A stretch of DNA of 64,000 nucleotides from an uncultured Oscillospiraceae bacterium (GCA_910589395.1 CAJUTL010000016.1:3154-67153), one strand, 5' to 3'. Positions 18,578-28,286 are shown, numbered from the stretch's first letter. A program made the numbers and translations. Notes: generated from the letters alone by a model not told the origin.

Positions 18578-20266
18578 ATGCTGAAAAAATGGAAAACAGT
18601 GTTTGCGGTTGTCTGTATCGCGGGGCTTTTGTGCGGCTGCGCCGGTACGCCGTCCAGCACACCCAGCTCTAAAGCGGGTACATCTTCCGCCGTAAGCGCT
18701 TCCACACCGGAAAGCGAGCCTGCCTCTTCCGGAACCACGCTGGCCAGCCCCAGCTGGAAAACCGATACCTCTCCCATTACTCTGGAGTGGTTCGTGGGGT
18801 ACGACTGGGCGTCTTTTACCTTTGACCCAGCCAACAACGAGTTCGATAAATGGTGCCTGGAGGAAACCGGCGTAACCATTTCTTACAGCTTCGGCAACCA
18901 GGAAAAGCTGAATGTGCTCATCAATACCGACAGCCTTCCCGATATCGTTACTTACGATGTGGTCTCCACAGAAAGATTGTCTATGGAAAATGGCGGCTTG
19001 CTTCTGCCGCTGGACGATCTGCGGGAGCAGTATGCCCCGGATTTCCGTGTGGTGCCCGCTATGATGGATTGGTACCGCAATGAAAACGATGGCCATTGGT
19101 ATTCCTATGCCAGCTATTTCTATGATGTGGAGGATACGGAATCCAGAGGCGGCTATTTGACCTCCCACAATATGAACTTTGCCCGCAAGGATATTATGGA
19201 GCAGCTGGGGATCAAGCCTGAGGATATGCAGACCAAAGAGGGCATGATCGCCGCGCTGAAAAAGGTAAAGGACGCCGATATTACCTACAATGGCGTCAAG
19301 GTGGAGCCTATGCACGGCGCGGGAGGAAGTACCACACAGTTCTATGCCGAGCAGTTTGGCCTGGATCGTGAGGATAAGGACGGCAATTTCCTGAATATGT
19401 ACCGCCAGCCTGAATATCTGGAAGCGCTGCTGTTCCAAAACCAGATGTATCGGGAAGGCCTGATCTCCGATGAAGAGTTCACAGCGGACAATGTACTGCG
19501 CAAGCAGAAGGTCACCTCCGGCGCTTACTTTGCCGGTACCGGTCAAGCCGATTTAGACGGAAAGGCCGATTTGTTCTATTCCGACAGTGAAGCGATGATG
19601 ATGTACGTGGGCCATATCAAGGGAGACAGCGGAAAAGAGCCCATTATCACGCCTTCCACTACCGGCGGCTGGACCGGAACGGAAATTTCCAAGAACTGCA
19701 AGGATCCTGCTCGGGCCATTCAGCTGTTTGCCTTTTTGTCTCAGCCTGAAAACGCTATTTCTTACTATCTCGGCGGTGTGAACTGCTATGATCTGGTAGA
19801 CGGCAAGGCAGTGATAAAGCCCGAATGCGCACAGGAACGTGAGGCCGATGCCGTGGCCTATAATAACCGGACTCGCAGCGGAATTCAGGAATACCTGCTG
19901 GACTTTGTAGATGTGCAGATCGCGACATCGCAGGACGATATGGACGCTATGCAGCAGGATGAGACCAATGGCCGGATCAAGTACATGGACGGGCATTACT
20001 ATGATGACAAAATTTTCAGCAATGTGATTCCGGAGGGTGGTTCCGACCTGGCCGCGGTTTCCGCGCAGATCGAGGATTACTGGTCCCAGCAGTCCGCTCA
20101 GATCATTATGGCCCCTTCCGCGGAAGAGGCGGAAAAGCTTTACAACGACGCCATTACCCAGATGGATCAAATGGGAATGAAGGAGCTGGACGAGTACCGC
20201 AACGAAAGATTCCAGAAAAACAAAGAAAAAATGGGCGTAAAATTTGCCTGGCCCAGAAATCAATAA
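18578..20266 (+). CDS. Extracellular sugar-binding lipoprotein
   Basis: A 562-residue substrate-binding lipoprotein of the LplA/YtcQ type. The N-terminus has two lysines, a hydrophobic stretch and the lipobox LLCGC with acylated Cys21, then a Ser/Thr/Pro linker before the mature binding domain. The ATG at 18578 follows AAGGAGGAAAATC; in-frame codons upstream overlap the permease gene. The length (over 500) is that of binding proteins for larger oligosaccharides. It ends at a strong terminator. Confidence 0.92.
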   Translation: MLKKWKTVFAVVCIAGLLCGCAGTPSSTPSSKAGTSSAVSASTPESEPASSGTTLASPSWKTDTSPITLEWFVGYDWASFTFDPANNEFDKWCLEETGVTISYSFGNQEKLNVLINTDSLPDIVTYDVVSTERLSMENGGLLLPLDDLREQYAPDFRVVPAMMDWYRNENDGHWYSYASYFYDVEDTESRGGYLTSHNMNFARKDIMEQLGIKPEDMQTKEGMIAALKKVKDADITYNGVKVEPMHGAGGSTTQFYAEQFGLDREDKDGNFLNMYRQPEYLEALLFQNQMYREGLISDEEFTADNVLRKQKVTSGAYFAGTGQADLDGKADLFYSDSEAMMMYVGHIKGDSGKEPIITPSTTGGWTGTEISKNCKDPARAIQLFAFLSQPENAISYYLGGVNCYDLVDGKAVIKPECAQEREADAVAYNNRTRSGIQEYLLDFVDVQIATSQDDMDAMQQDETNGRIKYMDGHYYDDKIFSNVIPEGGSDLAAVSAQIEDYWSQQSAQIIMAPSAEEAEKLYNDAITQMDQMGMKELDEYRNERFQKNKEKMGVKFAWPRNQ

Positions 20267-20298
20267 GCTTACTATCTGAGATCCTTCTATCAGGCGGA

Positions 20299-20330
20299 GC
20301 GAGGGAGAAAGGTTTCTCCCTCGCTTTTCC
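20299..20330 (+). terminator. Terminator after binding-protein gene
   Basis: 12-bp stem (20299-20310 with 20313-20324), very short loop, then TTTTCCTAAT. It separates the importer from the DUF4091 gene and could lower expression of the latter. Confidence 0.8.
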
Positions 20331-20368
20331 TAATACAGTTTATTTTTGAAAGGGGAGAAGGAAGGTCA

Positions 20369-21940
20369 ATGAAATTTTCTGTCTTTTCCGACTTGGAATG
20401 GACCTACCCGGATACAGCGCTTACCGACCGGCGAAGCGTGGAGTTGAGCTGCGCGAAAAACGGACATACCGGGTTTCAGCTGCTGGGGGAAGCGCTGCCG
20501 GAAAAATCGGCGCTTCAGATTTCCATGGAATGGGAAAACGAAGGGGATCACCCGGCGGTGGAAAGCTTTGAATTGATCGATATCGGGGTGGAAGAGAATA
20601 CCGGCGCGAAGCTTTACACCACTACAGATTACGAAAGCTGCAAGGCGTTTGTGACCAGAAAAGCTCCCTTCCGTGTGTATGACTGTCTGCGCCCGCCGGA
20701 GGGGGTATTGCAAGGAACAAGGCTTGCCTTGTATTTTCGGTTTACAGCGCCGCCGGAGCTGTCTGCCGGAGAGCACCGGGGAACCCTTACCGTTTTTGCC
20801 GGGGAGGAGAAGCTTTCCCTTCCCGTCAGGCTTCAGGTGTATTCTGCCGTTATTCCGAAGCTGCCGGAGGCGAAGCTGTCCTTTATCCATTTCTTCAGTT
20901 ATCAGAATTTGGCACTACAGGAAAAGGCCCAGCCGGATACGGAAGAATATTGGGAAGCCTTTCGCCGCTATGTCCGCGCTCAACAGGAGCTGCGCTGCAG
21001 CGCGATCATGCTTCCGCCGGGAGAAGCCGTTTTCTCTCCGGAAGGAAAAATCAGCTTCGATTTTTCCCGGGCGGTGCGGGCGGCGGAAATCGCCTTTGAG
21101 GAAGGGATCCGGAAGGTTTGCGGTTGTCAAATCGCGAAACGGCGTGATGCGCCGCCCTACGGCTATACCCTGAACTGGGAAACGCCCGGCAGGAAAGCTG
21201 AAACCGCTTCGATCGAGCGATACTTTTCCACTTGGCGGCAGATCGTAGCGGAAAAAGGCTGGGAAGGCCGGGTGATGCAGTCTCTCGCCGATGAACCCCA
21301 GCCCTACAGCGCCGCCGCTTATCGGGAGCTTGCCACCTGTGCCAGGGAATATTTGCCGGGAGTCCCCTTCCTGGAAGCGGTGGAAACGCCGAACCTGGGG
21401 GACGCTTTGGATATCTGGATCCCGAAGCAGGTTCACTATGAGGAAAAAAGAGAGGACTATGAGCGCCTGCGGGCAGAAGGGAAAACGCTTTGGTTCTATA
21501 CCTGCGCTTTCCCGGCAGGACCCACGATGAACCGAAGCATGGATCTTCCGCTGGTGCAGTGCAGAGAGGTATTCTGGATGGGATTTTTCTATGACTTCAC
21601 CGGGTTTCTGCACTGGGGGTTCAATTACCATGAAGGGAAAGATCTGTGGAATTTCGCCTGCTGTGAGGATCCGCAAAGCGGAAAGAAATTCCCGGCTGGG
21701 GATTCCAACATTGTTTATCCCGGTAAAAACGGGCCATGGCGCAGTATGCGCTATGAGGCGCAGCGGGGCGGCGTGGAGGATTTTGAACTGTTGCGGCAGC
21801 TGGAGCGGAAAAGCCCGAAAGAAGCGCGGGATCTGGTGCGCCGCATTTGTACCAGCTTCCGGGAGTATAACACTTCAGCCTCGGCATTTGAAAGCAACAG
21901 AAGATTGCTCTTAGAAGCCTGCGAAAAACTGGAGCGCTGA
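20369..21940 (+). CDS. DUF4091 / GH123-like glycoside hydrolase
   Basis: A 523-residue protein with an N-terminal beta-sandwich (about 1-170) and a C-terminal barrel-type DUF4091 domain. Features of that domain are SLADEPQPYS with Asp308-Glu309, the adjacent acidic pair used by GH123 N-acetylgalactosaminidases, then WFYTC, a Trp-rich GFFYDFTGFLHWG segment and the final RRxxxEAQRGGVEDFELL-like helix. No signal peptide, so it would act on imported oligosaccharide. The start follows GAAAGGGGAGAAGG. The neighbouring importer suggests they share a substrate; the exact sugar is not known. Confidence 0.82.
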   Translation: MKFSVFSDLEWTYPDTALTDRRSVELSCAKNGHTGFQLLGEALPEKSALQISMEWENEGDHPAVESFELIDIGVEENTGAKLYTTTDYESCKAFVTRKAPFRVYDCLRPPEGVLQGTRLALYFRFTAPPELSAGEHRGTLTVFAGEEKLSLPVRLQVYSAVIPKLPEAKLSFIHFFSYQNLALQEKAQPDTEEYWEAFRRYVRAQQELRCSAIMLPPGEAVFSPEGKISFDFSRAVRAAEIAFEEGIRKVCGCQIAKRRDAPPYGYTLNWETPGRKAETASIERYFSTWRQIVAEKGWEGRVMQSLADEPQPYSAAAYRELATCAREYLPGVPFLEAVETPNLGDALDIWIPKQVHYEEKREDYERLRAEGKTLWFYTCAFPAGPTMNRSMDLPLVQCREVFWMGFFYDFTGFLHWGFNYHEGKDLWNFACCEDPQSGKKFPAGDSNIVYPGKNGPWRSMRYEAQRGGVEDFELLRQLERKSPKEARDLVRRICTSFREYNTSASAFESNRRLLLEACEKLER

Positions 21941-21946
21941 AAAGCG

Positions 21947-21990
21947 CAAAGAGCGGGGGCCATACTGATATGGCCCCCGCTCTTTGTATG
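21947..21990. terminator. Strong bidirectional terminator
   Basis: 18-bp perfect stem (21947-21964 with 21969-21986) and CTGA loop between the convergent DUF4091 and AEC genes. The T tracts are short, but the stem is the longest perfect one in the window. Confidence 0.85.
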
Positions 21991-22021
21991 TTGTGACCGG
22001 TCTTTGCCGGAATCATGGCCG

Positions 22022-22978
22022 TCAGCTTCCCGGAAACAGCGGCAGCATCACACAGAAGAGCACCAGAAAGATCAAAATGTGAAAGGAGATCGTGCTCAGG
22101 GCAAATTCCCGTTCTTCCACGGCTTCTTCCTTGATCAGCAGCGCCCCCACAAAGAAAGGGGGAAGCAGAAACATGGTATAGACCGAAACGGAAAAGACCG
22201 TTCCCAGGTGTAAGATTCCCTTGATGAGGAAAGTGTCCAGCAGAAAGGCAATGGAAGATAATAGAAGCAGCCGCAGGGCGATGATGAGAAAGGAGCGACG
22301 CAGATAGTCCCTTTTGATCCGCAGTCCATAGCCGATGGCAAGGCCCATAATGGGCGTTGTCAGGGCGGAAAGCTGTTCCAATCCCTCGAAAAGCCCCTGT
22401 GTAAGGAGACTTGTCTCCAGCAGCGGGACACACCCGGCGCAGTTCAGCAGGATCGCCAGGGCAGAGGCCCACACATAGGGATTTGTGAGAAAAGCCCTGC
22501 CGATGCTTTTGGAGGAAACAGCAACGATCTCCCGGTTTAACACCCGCATGTAGGTGACGAACACCAGAGAGAAAAAGAGTGTTTGCCCCAGGTCCATGAT
22601 CACAATGGGATAGATATTTGTCTGGCCCAGTGCTGCCGCCAGCACGCCATAGCCCAGCATGCCGTTTTCATAGCCGGTAAACAGGGCGGAGGCATAGGGG
22701 GTTTCCCACCGCAGCAGCCGCCCGATTCCCCTTCCCACGCATAAAAGCCCCATGCTGATGAGAAACACAAAGAGCGCCAGAACCAGATAAGAAGCTTTGA
22801 TCTCCAGCCTCAGCAGGGAAAGAAAGATCACCACCGGCAAAGCCAGATTTACAGCAAGCTTTTTCATGCCTTCCATCACTTGTGAGGAAACAAAGCCGGT
22901 GTGCCGGAATACACAGCCCAGTGCGATGAAAGCGAGAATGGGGATCAGCCTGCAAAGAACCTGAAGCGTTTCTCCCAT
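22022..22978 (-). CDS. AEC-family membrane carrier
   Basis: A 318-residue transporter with about ten predicted helices, similar to the auxin efflux carrier (AEC) family that in bacteria moves malate and other organic acids. The start MGETLQVLCRLIP at 22978 is five bases after the stop of the glycosidase gene, so they are translationally coupled; a longer frame exists but overlaps that gene. NPYVWASALAILLN and the GLAIGYGLRIKRDYL segment fit AEC proteins. The cotranscribed glycosidase suggests export or uptake of a sugar-derived acid, which is inference. Confidence 0.82.
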   Translation of the reverse strand: MGETLQVLCRLIPILAFIALGCVFRHTGFVSSQVMEGMKKLAVNLALPVVIFLSLLRLEIKASYLVLALFVFLISMGLLCVGRGIGRLLRWETPYASALFTGYENGMLGYGVLAAALGQTNIYPIVIMDLGQTLFFSLVFVTYMRVLNREIVAVSSKSIGRAFLTNPYVWASALAILLNCAGCVPLLETSLLTQGLFEGLEQLSALTTPIMGLAIGYGLRIKRDYLRRSFLIIALRLLLLSSIAFLLDTFLIKGILHLGTVFSVSVYTMFLLPPFFVGALLIKEEAVEEREFALSTISFHILIFLVLFCVMLPLFPGS

Positions 22979-22983
22979 GGAGC

Positions 22984-24528
22984 TCACCGCGCTTTCTTCT
23001 TTGCTTCCAGCCTGACCAGGGCCCACTCCGGCAAGGCAACGTCCACATGACCCTGTGCCGCTGTTCCCTTGTGGCATTCCCTGCGGTTCCAAAGATCATA
23101 CACCATCAGCTCGTATTCCTCCGCCATATCCGTGGTGAGAAAGCTGAACCCGGCAGGGTCCTCCGGGCGGCGGAAGAACAGGAGGAACAGCTCGGAGCCC
23201 TTGTGAAGGCACAGACCGCTGCTGGTATTCATCATGATGATCTCGGGCTCCATCTGATCAAAGGGCAGGCTTTTCATGATTTCTCCGAAATATTGCAGCC
23301 GAGGCGCGCTTTCTCCCACCATCTCTCCGCCATAGGCCCAGAAAATATCCCGGTTATTGCCGTTGACGATGTAGGCTTCCCCATGGCTGGCATAGCCGCC
23401 GGCCATCACGGCCCGAATGTGGCGCTCCAGCTCCTCCTCAGGGGTGCGGTCTCCCCACACGCTGCCGGTAATGTTTCCCTCATAGCCGTATTCATCGGCA
23501 ATGACAGGCCGCTGAAATTTTGCCTTGAAATCCAAAACAGCGCAATAGGTATTGGAATTCTGGAACACAGTGTGGGTGAGCCAGTCAAAATCCGGTACGG
23601 CGCCCACGGTAAAATTGTGAATGGAGCGCAGGTGGCCGTAGGGGTCGGCTTCCCGCAGTGCCTTACCGATGCGGTCCCAGTTTTTCAGATCGGATAAGGA
23701 CTTCACCGTGTGGTCGTTTTCCGAAAGCGGCGTCAAAAGCAGATCGTATTCGTTTGCCAGGCACCACCATACATTCCGGAAGGCGGAAAGCCGTGACGCC
23801 AGGTAGCGGACATAAAAGAGATCGTCCCGTTCACTCATGCCGGGATTGATGCCCCAGCGGTCAAAATCGTAAAAGTGAAACAGGATCACATCGGCTTCGA
23901 TCCCCCGTTCCAGTAAGGCGGCCACGTCCTCCTCAAAGCGCCGGAAGTAAGCGGGATTGGGCCGGGTAAAATCCAGACTTCCCGCTTCTCCGGCAAAGGG
24001 CAGATCCGGCGGATCCTGGGCGATATCGATGGTGACCTCCGTCAGCTTCTGGGCCTTCAGGTGCTTGGGAAAAAAGCCCATGCGCAGCTTGTTGAAGCCA
24101 TAGCTCGCCACAGATTCTACCGTTTTCCGGCGGGTTTCCGGGGAACTGGTGGTCCAGGCATAGGCGGTGGTGCCCAAAACGAACAGCGGGGTGCCGTCCT
24201 CATAGGCAAAATGAAACTTCTTTGCCACCCGCACCGGCCCGTGATTTCCCTGTGCGGGTTCCCTACACAGAAAGCTGCCGGTGGTTTTGTTCAGGCTGGG
24301 GAGATTGGAAAACACGGTATATTGGTATTCTCCTGTGTGCTGGGGCATAAACCGCAGCTTCCACACACCGTCTCCATCGTAAAAACCGTCTACGGTCAGC
24401 GTGTGATAGCCGTTTTGAAACCTTGCCTTCAGCTCTCCCTCGAGAAAGGGATTTTGAAAGAGAGCCTCCGTTTCCGGCAGGGAAAAGGCAAGCTCAAAAA
24501 TTCCCCATTTTTCTATGGTTTGTGTCAT
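22984..24528 (-). CDS. DUF5060/DUF4038-type glycoside hydrolase
   Basis: A 514-residue intracellular glycosidase. An N-terminal immunoglobulin-like DUF5060 domain (about 1-85; FYDGDGVWKLRFMPQHTGEY) is followed by a TIM barrel of the DUF4038/apiosidase-like class. WWCLANEYD places a likely acid/base at Glu260 and VIADEYGYEG a likely nucleophile at Glu346; a small C-terminal beta domain (DUF5605-like) ends the protein. Relatives act on branched plant polysaccharides; the precise linkage is unknown. It is in one operon with the two upstream permeases (28-base gap) and the AEC carrier downstream. Confidence 0.82.
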   Translation of the reverse strand: MTQTIEKWGIFELAFSLPETEALFQNPFLEGELKARFQNGYHTLTVDGFYDGDGVWKLRFMPQHTGEYQYTVFSNLPSLNKTTGSFLCREPAQGNHGPVRVAKKFHFAYEDGTPLFVLGTTAYAWTTSSPETRRKTVESVASYGFNKLRMGFFPKHLKAQKLTEVTIDIAQDPPDLPFAGEAGSLDFTRPNPAYFRRFEEDVAALLERGIEADVILFHFYDFDRWGINPGMSERDDLFYVRYLASRLSAFRNVWWCLANEYDLLLTPLSENDHTVKSLSDLKNWDRIGKALREADPYGHLRSIHNFTVGAVPDFDWLTHTVFQNSNTYCAVLDFKAKFQRPVIADEYGYEGNITGSVWGDRTPEEELERHIRAVMAGGYASHGEAYIVNGNNRDIFWAYGGEMVGESAPRLQYFGEIMKSLPFDQMEPEIIMMNTSSGLCLHKGSELFLLFFRRPEDPAGFSFLTTDMAEEYELMVYDLWNRRECHKGTAAQGHVDVALPEWALVRLEAKKKAR

Positions 24529-24556
24529 ATGCTCTAAGCTCCTTTCTGATTGCGGC

Positions 24557-25438
24557 TTATCCCTTTACGCCGCCCAGTACCATACCGGTGGTAAAGTACT
24601 TTTGCAGCAGGGGATAAAAGCCCAGGATCGGGATCATGGCGATAAAGATCTGAGCGCATTTTACAGTGCGGTCCGAGATCTCGCTGAGGGATTCTGCGTC
24701 CTTGATGGAAAGCATGGAAATATCCCGGTTTACCACCACTGTCTGTAAATAGCTTTGCAGCGGGTAATTGTCCGGGTTGTTCATCAGGATCAGCCCGTCA
24801 AACCAGGAATTCCAGTTGGTGACCAGGCAGAACAGGATCAGCGTGGCCAGGGAAGGGGTGGAAAGCGGCAGATAAATTCGGGCAAGGATCGTCCATTGTC
24901 CCGCGCCATCGATCAGCGCCGCTTCCTCCAGCTCCTTGGGAAGGGAACGGAAAAAGTTCATCAGAATGATCATGTTGAACACAGGCAGGGCGCCTGGGAT
25001 CACCAGGGCCCAGATAGTGTCGATGAGCCCGGTATTGTAAATGGTCAAAAACCAGGGAATCAGCCCGCCGCTGAACAGCATGGTAATGACAAAATACCAG
25101 GTAAAGATATTGCGGGCACGGAAGGCGCTTTTCCCTTTGGAAAGGGGATAGGCCACCAGAACTGTCAGCAGCATATTTACGGGCACCGCCAGAAGAACGC
25201 GCTGGACGGCCACAAGGAAGGAACGGTAAAAGGCGGGTTTGCGAATCACATACTGGTAGGATTTCCAGGTGAAATCCACCGGCCACAGCGTTACCTTGTT
25301 GGCCATTGCCGCCGCGCTGGAGCTGAGAGAGACTGCCAGCACATAGACAAGAGGCAACAAGCAGCACAGCGCCGCCAGGATCAAAACGGTGTAATTGACA
25401 ATGAGAAAGATCCTGCGACCAGGGGAAACATGCTTCAT
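24557..25438 (-). CDS. ABC sugar permease, LplC/YtcP type (second system)
   Basis: A 293-residue permease paralogous to the one at 17620. Six predicted helices, EAA loop LEEAALIDGAGQWTILARI near 175, and the group-typical GMVLGGVKG end. The start is 13 bases after the stop of the LplB-type partner, with AAGGAGG in between. Operon order is binding protein, LplB, LplC, glycosidase, AEC. Confidence 0.93.
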   Translation of the reverse strand: MKHVSPGRRIFLIVNYTVLILAALCCLLPLVYVLAVSLSSSAAAMANKVTLWPVDFTWKSYQYVIRKPAFYRSFLVAVQRVLLAVPVNMLLTVLVAYPLSKGKSAFRARNIFTWYFVITMLFSGGLIPWFLTIYNTGLIDTIWALVIPGALPVFNMIILMNFFRSLPKELEEAALIDGAGQWTILARIYLPLSTPSLATLILFCLVTNWNSWFDGLILMNNPDNYPLQSYLQTVVVNRDISMLSIKDAESLSEISDRTVKCAQIFIAMIPILGFYPLLQKYFTTGMVLGGVKG

Positions 25439-25451
25439 CGAGGATACCTCC

Positions 25452-26366
25452 TTAGAAAATCTGATAGTCCGCGAACTTATATGCCAGCAGATAGGAAGTG
25501 GAGATCAGGGCAAAAGAGATCACAGACTTAAAAAGCCCCACCGCCGTGGCAATACTGTACTGTACCTGCTGCAAGCCCAGCCGGTACACCATGGTGTCGA
25601 TAATATCCCCGGTGGCGTATACCTGTGGGGAAAGCAGATTATAGATCTGGTCGAACCCCGCGTTCAGAACATTTCCCAGAGCCAGCACAGTCATCAAAAC
25701 AATGGTGGGCAAAATGCTGGGCAGAGTGATATGCAGGGTCTGTTTGAACCTCCCAGCGCCATCTACCACGGCGGCCTCATACAGGGTGGGGTCGATCCCG
25801 GTCAGGGCGGCAAGATAGATGATGGTGCCGAAGCCGAATTCCTTCCACACATCAGTGAAAACCATGGTGTAGGGGAACCAGCCGGCGTCCCCCAAAAAAT
25901 AAATGGGTTCTATTCCGAAAGCCCCTAACAGCCGGTTGACGATCCCTTCCGTTGGGGAAAGCAGATCGATAAAAACGCCCGCCAGGATCACCCAGGAAAG
26001 GAAGTGGGGGAGATAGATCAAGGTCTGTACCGTTCTTTTGATGGGCGCTATGGCAACCTCATTCAGCATGAGAGCCACCAGAATGGGAACCACCAGACCG
26101 CCGATAATTTTTAAGATGGCGATGAAGAAGGTATTGAAAATAATGTTTGGGGTGTCCGGCATGGAAAAGATGTAGTCGAAATTGGAAAGTCCTGCCCAGG
26201 GAGAGCCAAAAATCCCCAGGGAGGGATCGAAGTCCTGAAAGGCCATCACAAGGCCGCCCAGAGGAATGTACTGATAAATGAATACCACAATAATGCCTGG
26301 CAGCAGCATGAGATAAAAAGGAATTTCCCGTTTGAGCCTGCCGGCTTTCTGCATTTTCCGGTCCAT
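25452..26366 (-). CDS. ABC sugar permease, LplB/YteP type (second system)
   Basis: A 304-residue permease with the LplB pattern (PFYLMLLPGIIVVFIYQYIP, QDFDPSLGIFGSPW) and an EAA loop LYEAAVVDGAGRFKQTL near 200. It ends FADYQIF, typical of this subgroup. A hairpin-terminator lies between it and the upstream binding-protein gene, so the permeases are probably made in lower amounts. Confidence 0.93.
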   Translation of the reverse strand: MDRKMQKAGRLKREIPFYLMLLPGIIVVFIYQYIPLGGLVMAFQDFDPSLGIFGSPWAGLSNFDYIFSMPDTPNIIFNTFFIAILKIIGGLVVPILVALMLNEVAIAPIKRTVQTLIYLPHFLSWVILAGVFIDLLSPTEGIVNRLLGAFGIEPIYFLGDAGWFPYTMVFTDVWKEFGFGTIIYLAALTGIDPTLYEAAVVDGAGRFKQTLHITLPSILPTIVLMTVLALGNVLNAGFDQIYNLLSPQVYATGDIIDTMVYRLGLQQVQYSIATAVGLFKSVISFALISTSYLLAYKFADYQIF

Positions 26367-26420
26367 ACGCGATACGCTCCTTTCGTCAGGCGGAGGCAGT
26401 ACACCGCCCGGTGCATATGT

Positions 26421-26456
26421 TTATCAGAAAAAATCCGCCGCCTTCTGGCGGCGGAT
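26421..26456 (-). terminator. Partial terminator between binding protein and permeases
   Basis: Perfect 10-bp GC-rich stem (26433-26442 with 26447-26456) and a 4-base loop; on the - strand it is followed by TTTTTTCTGATAA. It lies in the 138-base gap between genes of one operon, the usual place for a hairpin that sets a high binding-protein to permease ratio. Confidence 0.8.
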
Positions 26457-26504
26457 CTTTTCTAAAGGAGAAAACAAAATTTAGGAGAACCCTCGATTTT
26501 ATTT

Positions 26505-28232
26505 TTATTGCGCGGAAGCGGCGTACCACTCATTGACCTCCGCCGTGATCTGCTCGCCGCCCAGGCGGTTCCAATCGTTTACAAAGCTGTCAAAGGTGTC
26601 GATGGAAGCGCCCATGATGATCTTGGTGAATATCTCATTTTCCATTTTGCTGAGCACACCGGAATTTGCCACAATGTTGGAGCCCTTGGTCGCCATAGTC
26701 TCCGTGGGAGCGCCATAGAAAGCGTTGTAAAGGTAGGAGTTTTCCTTCTCGCACTGCTCCAGCACGGTAAAGGCGCCCTCTTCTCCGTAAATGGCGTTCA
26801 TACACCAGTCGGCGCCAAGCACACTGCCGTTTAAGGTATTCACGATCTTCTCATAGTAAGAGGTCTCAATAGCGGACAGGCTGGAAGGATCGTCCTTTTC
26901 AATGGCTTCCAGGCAGTTTTTGTGGGTATCCAGGTTCTGGTACAGTTTCTCGCTCATGATAGGAGCGTATTTGAAGGCCTGGATCCCGTCCGGGGTTTCC
27001 CAATAGGTCAAAGGATCGGCATTTTCACCGAAAACCTTTTCATAGAAAAGGTTCAACATCTTTACTACTGCCTCGGGGTGCTCGCAATTCTTGTTGACCA
27101 CCACGTAGTTGGATACCGGAATATCCACTACGGAAACAACGGGGCTGCCGTCCACGCTTGCCAGGGGGCAGGCGACCCAATCGGCGTTGGGGTCGTTATC
27201 CTTGCTGCTGTTTAAGGGCCAGGAGGGATTCCACATCATTCCCATTTCAATGCCGATCCGGCCGGAACTGGTGTATTCCGCTACCTTGCCGCCGTCCTTT
27301 GTACCGAATTCCGGATCGAAAATTCCCTTTTGGTACAGTTCCTGAAGCTTCAAAAGCGCGTCCTTCATCTCGGGCTGGATCGAGCCGTATACCACAGAGC
27401 CATCGTCATTCTGGAGCCACTTTCCGGGATAGGCGCCGTAGGCAAAGAAAATGCCGTCCGCTCCGGAAAAGGTGCTGAGAATGTCCTTTGTCAGGCCGAT
27501 TCCGTAAGTATCGTTCTGGCCGTTTCCATCGGGATCGTTTTTCACAAAGGCCTCCGCCACAGCGGTGAGCTCGTCCATGGTAGCGGGCTTTTCCAGGCCC
27601 AGTTTTTTGAGCCAATCCTGGCGGATCCACAAAACAGGTACACGGTCCAGGCCCGTGGTGGCGTTGTGGGGCAGAGCCATCAGCTTACCGTTGAAATTCG
27701 CAGACTTGAATACGATATTGTCCAGCGGGCGGATCTCTTTCGTCAGGTCGGTGGCGTATTGATCAAAAGCGTCGTCCAGGGGGGCAATGCTCTCCTCTTT
27801 GGAATCCACCAGGCGCTGTAGCTGCTTCATGTCCACATTCATCAGGTCGGGCAGATCGTTGGTGGCGATCAAAACGTTGATCTTATCGCTGGCCTGTACC
27901 TGGGGAACGGTCCATTTGTACTCGATGTTGATGCCCAGCTCTTCCGCGTAGGCCCGGATCCAGGCGTTGTCCTCATAGCTTTCTCCTTCCTTGTATTTGA
28001 TGGTGTCGTCCACTACAAAGATGGAGGAAATGCTGATGGGCGGGTCGTACTTTGCCATGGGATCAGCCGGTTCGGCCGCCTGACTGGAGGGTGCCGCCGC
28101 GGAGGACGAGGGTGTGTTTTTGCTTTCGGTCTGGCTGGAGGGAGAGCCGGGCTGCCCGCAGGCCGCCGTGCCCAGCAGCATGCTGGCGGCAAGGGCCAAT
28201 CCGGCAGCTTTTTGGATCATTGCTTTTTTCAT
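26505..28232 (-). CDS. Extracellular sugar-binding lipoprotein (second system)
   Basis: A 575-residue LplA-type binding lipoprotein. The signal peptide has the lipobox GTAAC with acylated Cys25, then a Ser/Ala/Glu linker (PSSQTESKN...) and the binding domain. AGGAGG precedes ATG 28232. A promoter candidate lies at 28287-28316. It is paralogous in role, but not closely similar in sequence, to the protein at 18578, so the two importers probably have different ligands. Confidence 0.92.
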   Translation of the reverse strand: MKKAMIQKAAGLALAASMLLGTAACGQPGSPSSQTESKNTPSSSAAAPSSQAAEPADPMAKYDPPISISSIFVVDDTIKYKEGESYEDNAWIRAYAEELGINIEYKWTVPQVQASDKINVLIATNDLPDLMNVDMKQLQRLVDSKEESIAPLDDAFDQYATDLTKEIRPLDNIVFKSANFNGKLMALPHNATTGLDRVPVLWIRQDWLKKLGLEKPATMDELTAVAEAFVKNDPDGNGQNDTYGIGLTKDILSTFSGADGIFFAYGAYPGKWLQNDDGSVVYGSIQPEMKDALLKLQELYQKGIFDPEFGTKDGGKVAEYTSSGRIGIEMGMMWNPSWPLNSSKDNDPNADWVACPLASVDGSPVVSVVDIPVSNYVVVNKNCEHPEAVVKMLNLFYEKVFGENADPLTYWETPDGIQAFKYAPIMSEKLYQNLDTHKNCLEAIEKDDPSSLSAIETSYYEKIVNTLNGSVLGADWCMNAIYGEEGAFTVLEQCEKENSYLYNAFYGAPTETMATKGSNIVANSGVLSKMENEIFTKIIMGASIDTFDSFVNDWNRLGGEQITAEVNEWYAASAQ

Positions 28233-28286
28233 GTTGGAACCTCCTCTTGATTAGGCAGCTGGTTGCTGTCTATTGTTCTCAAAAAG

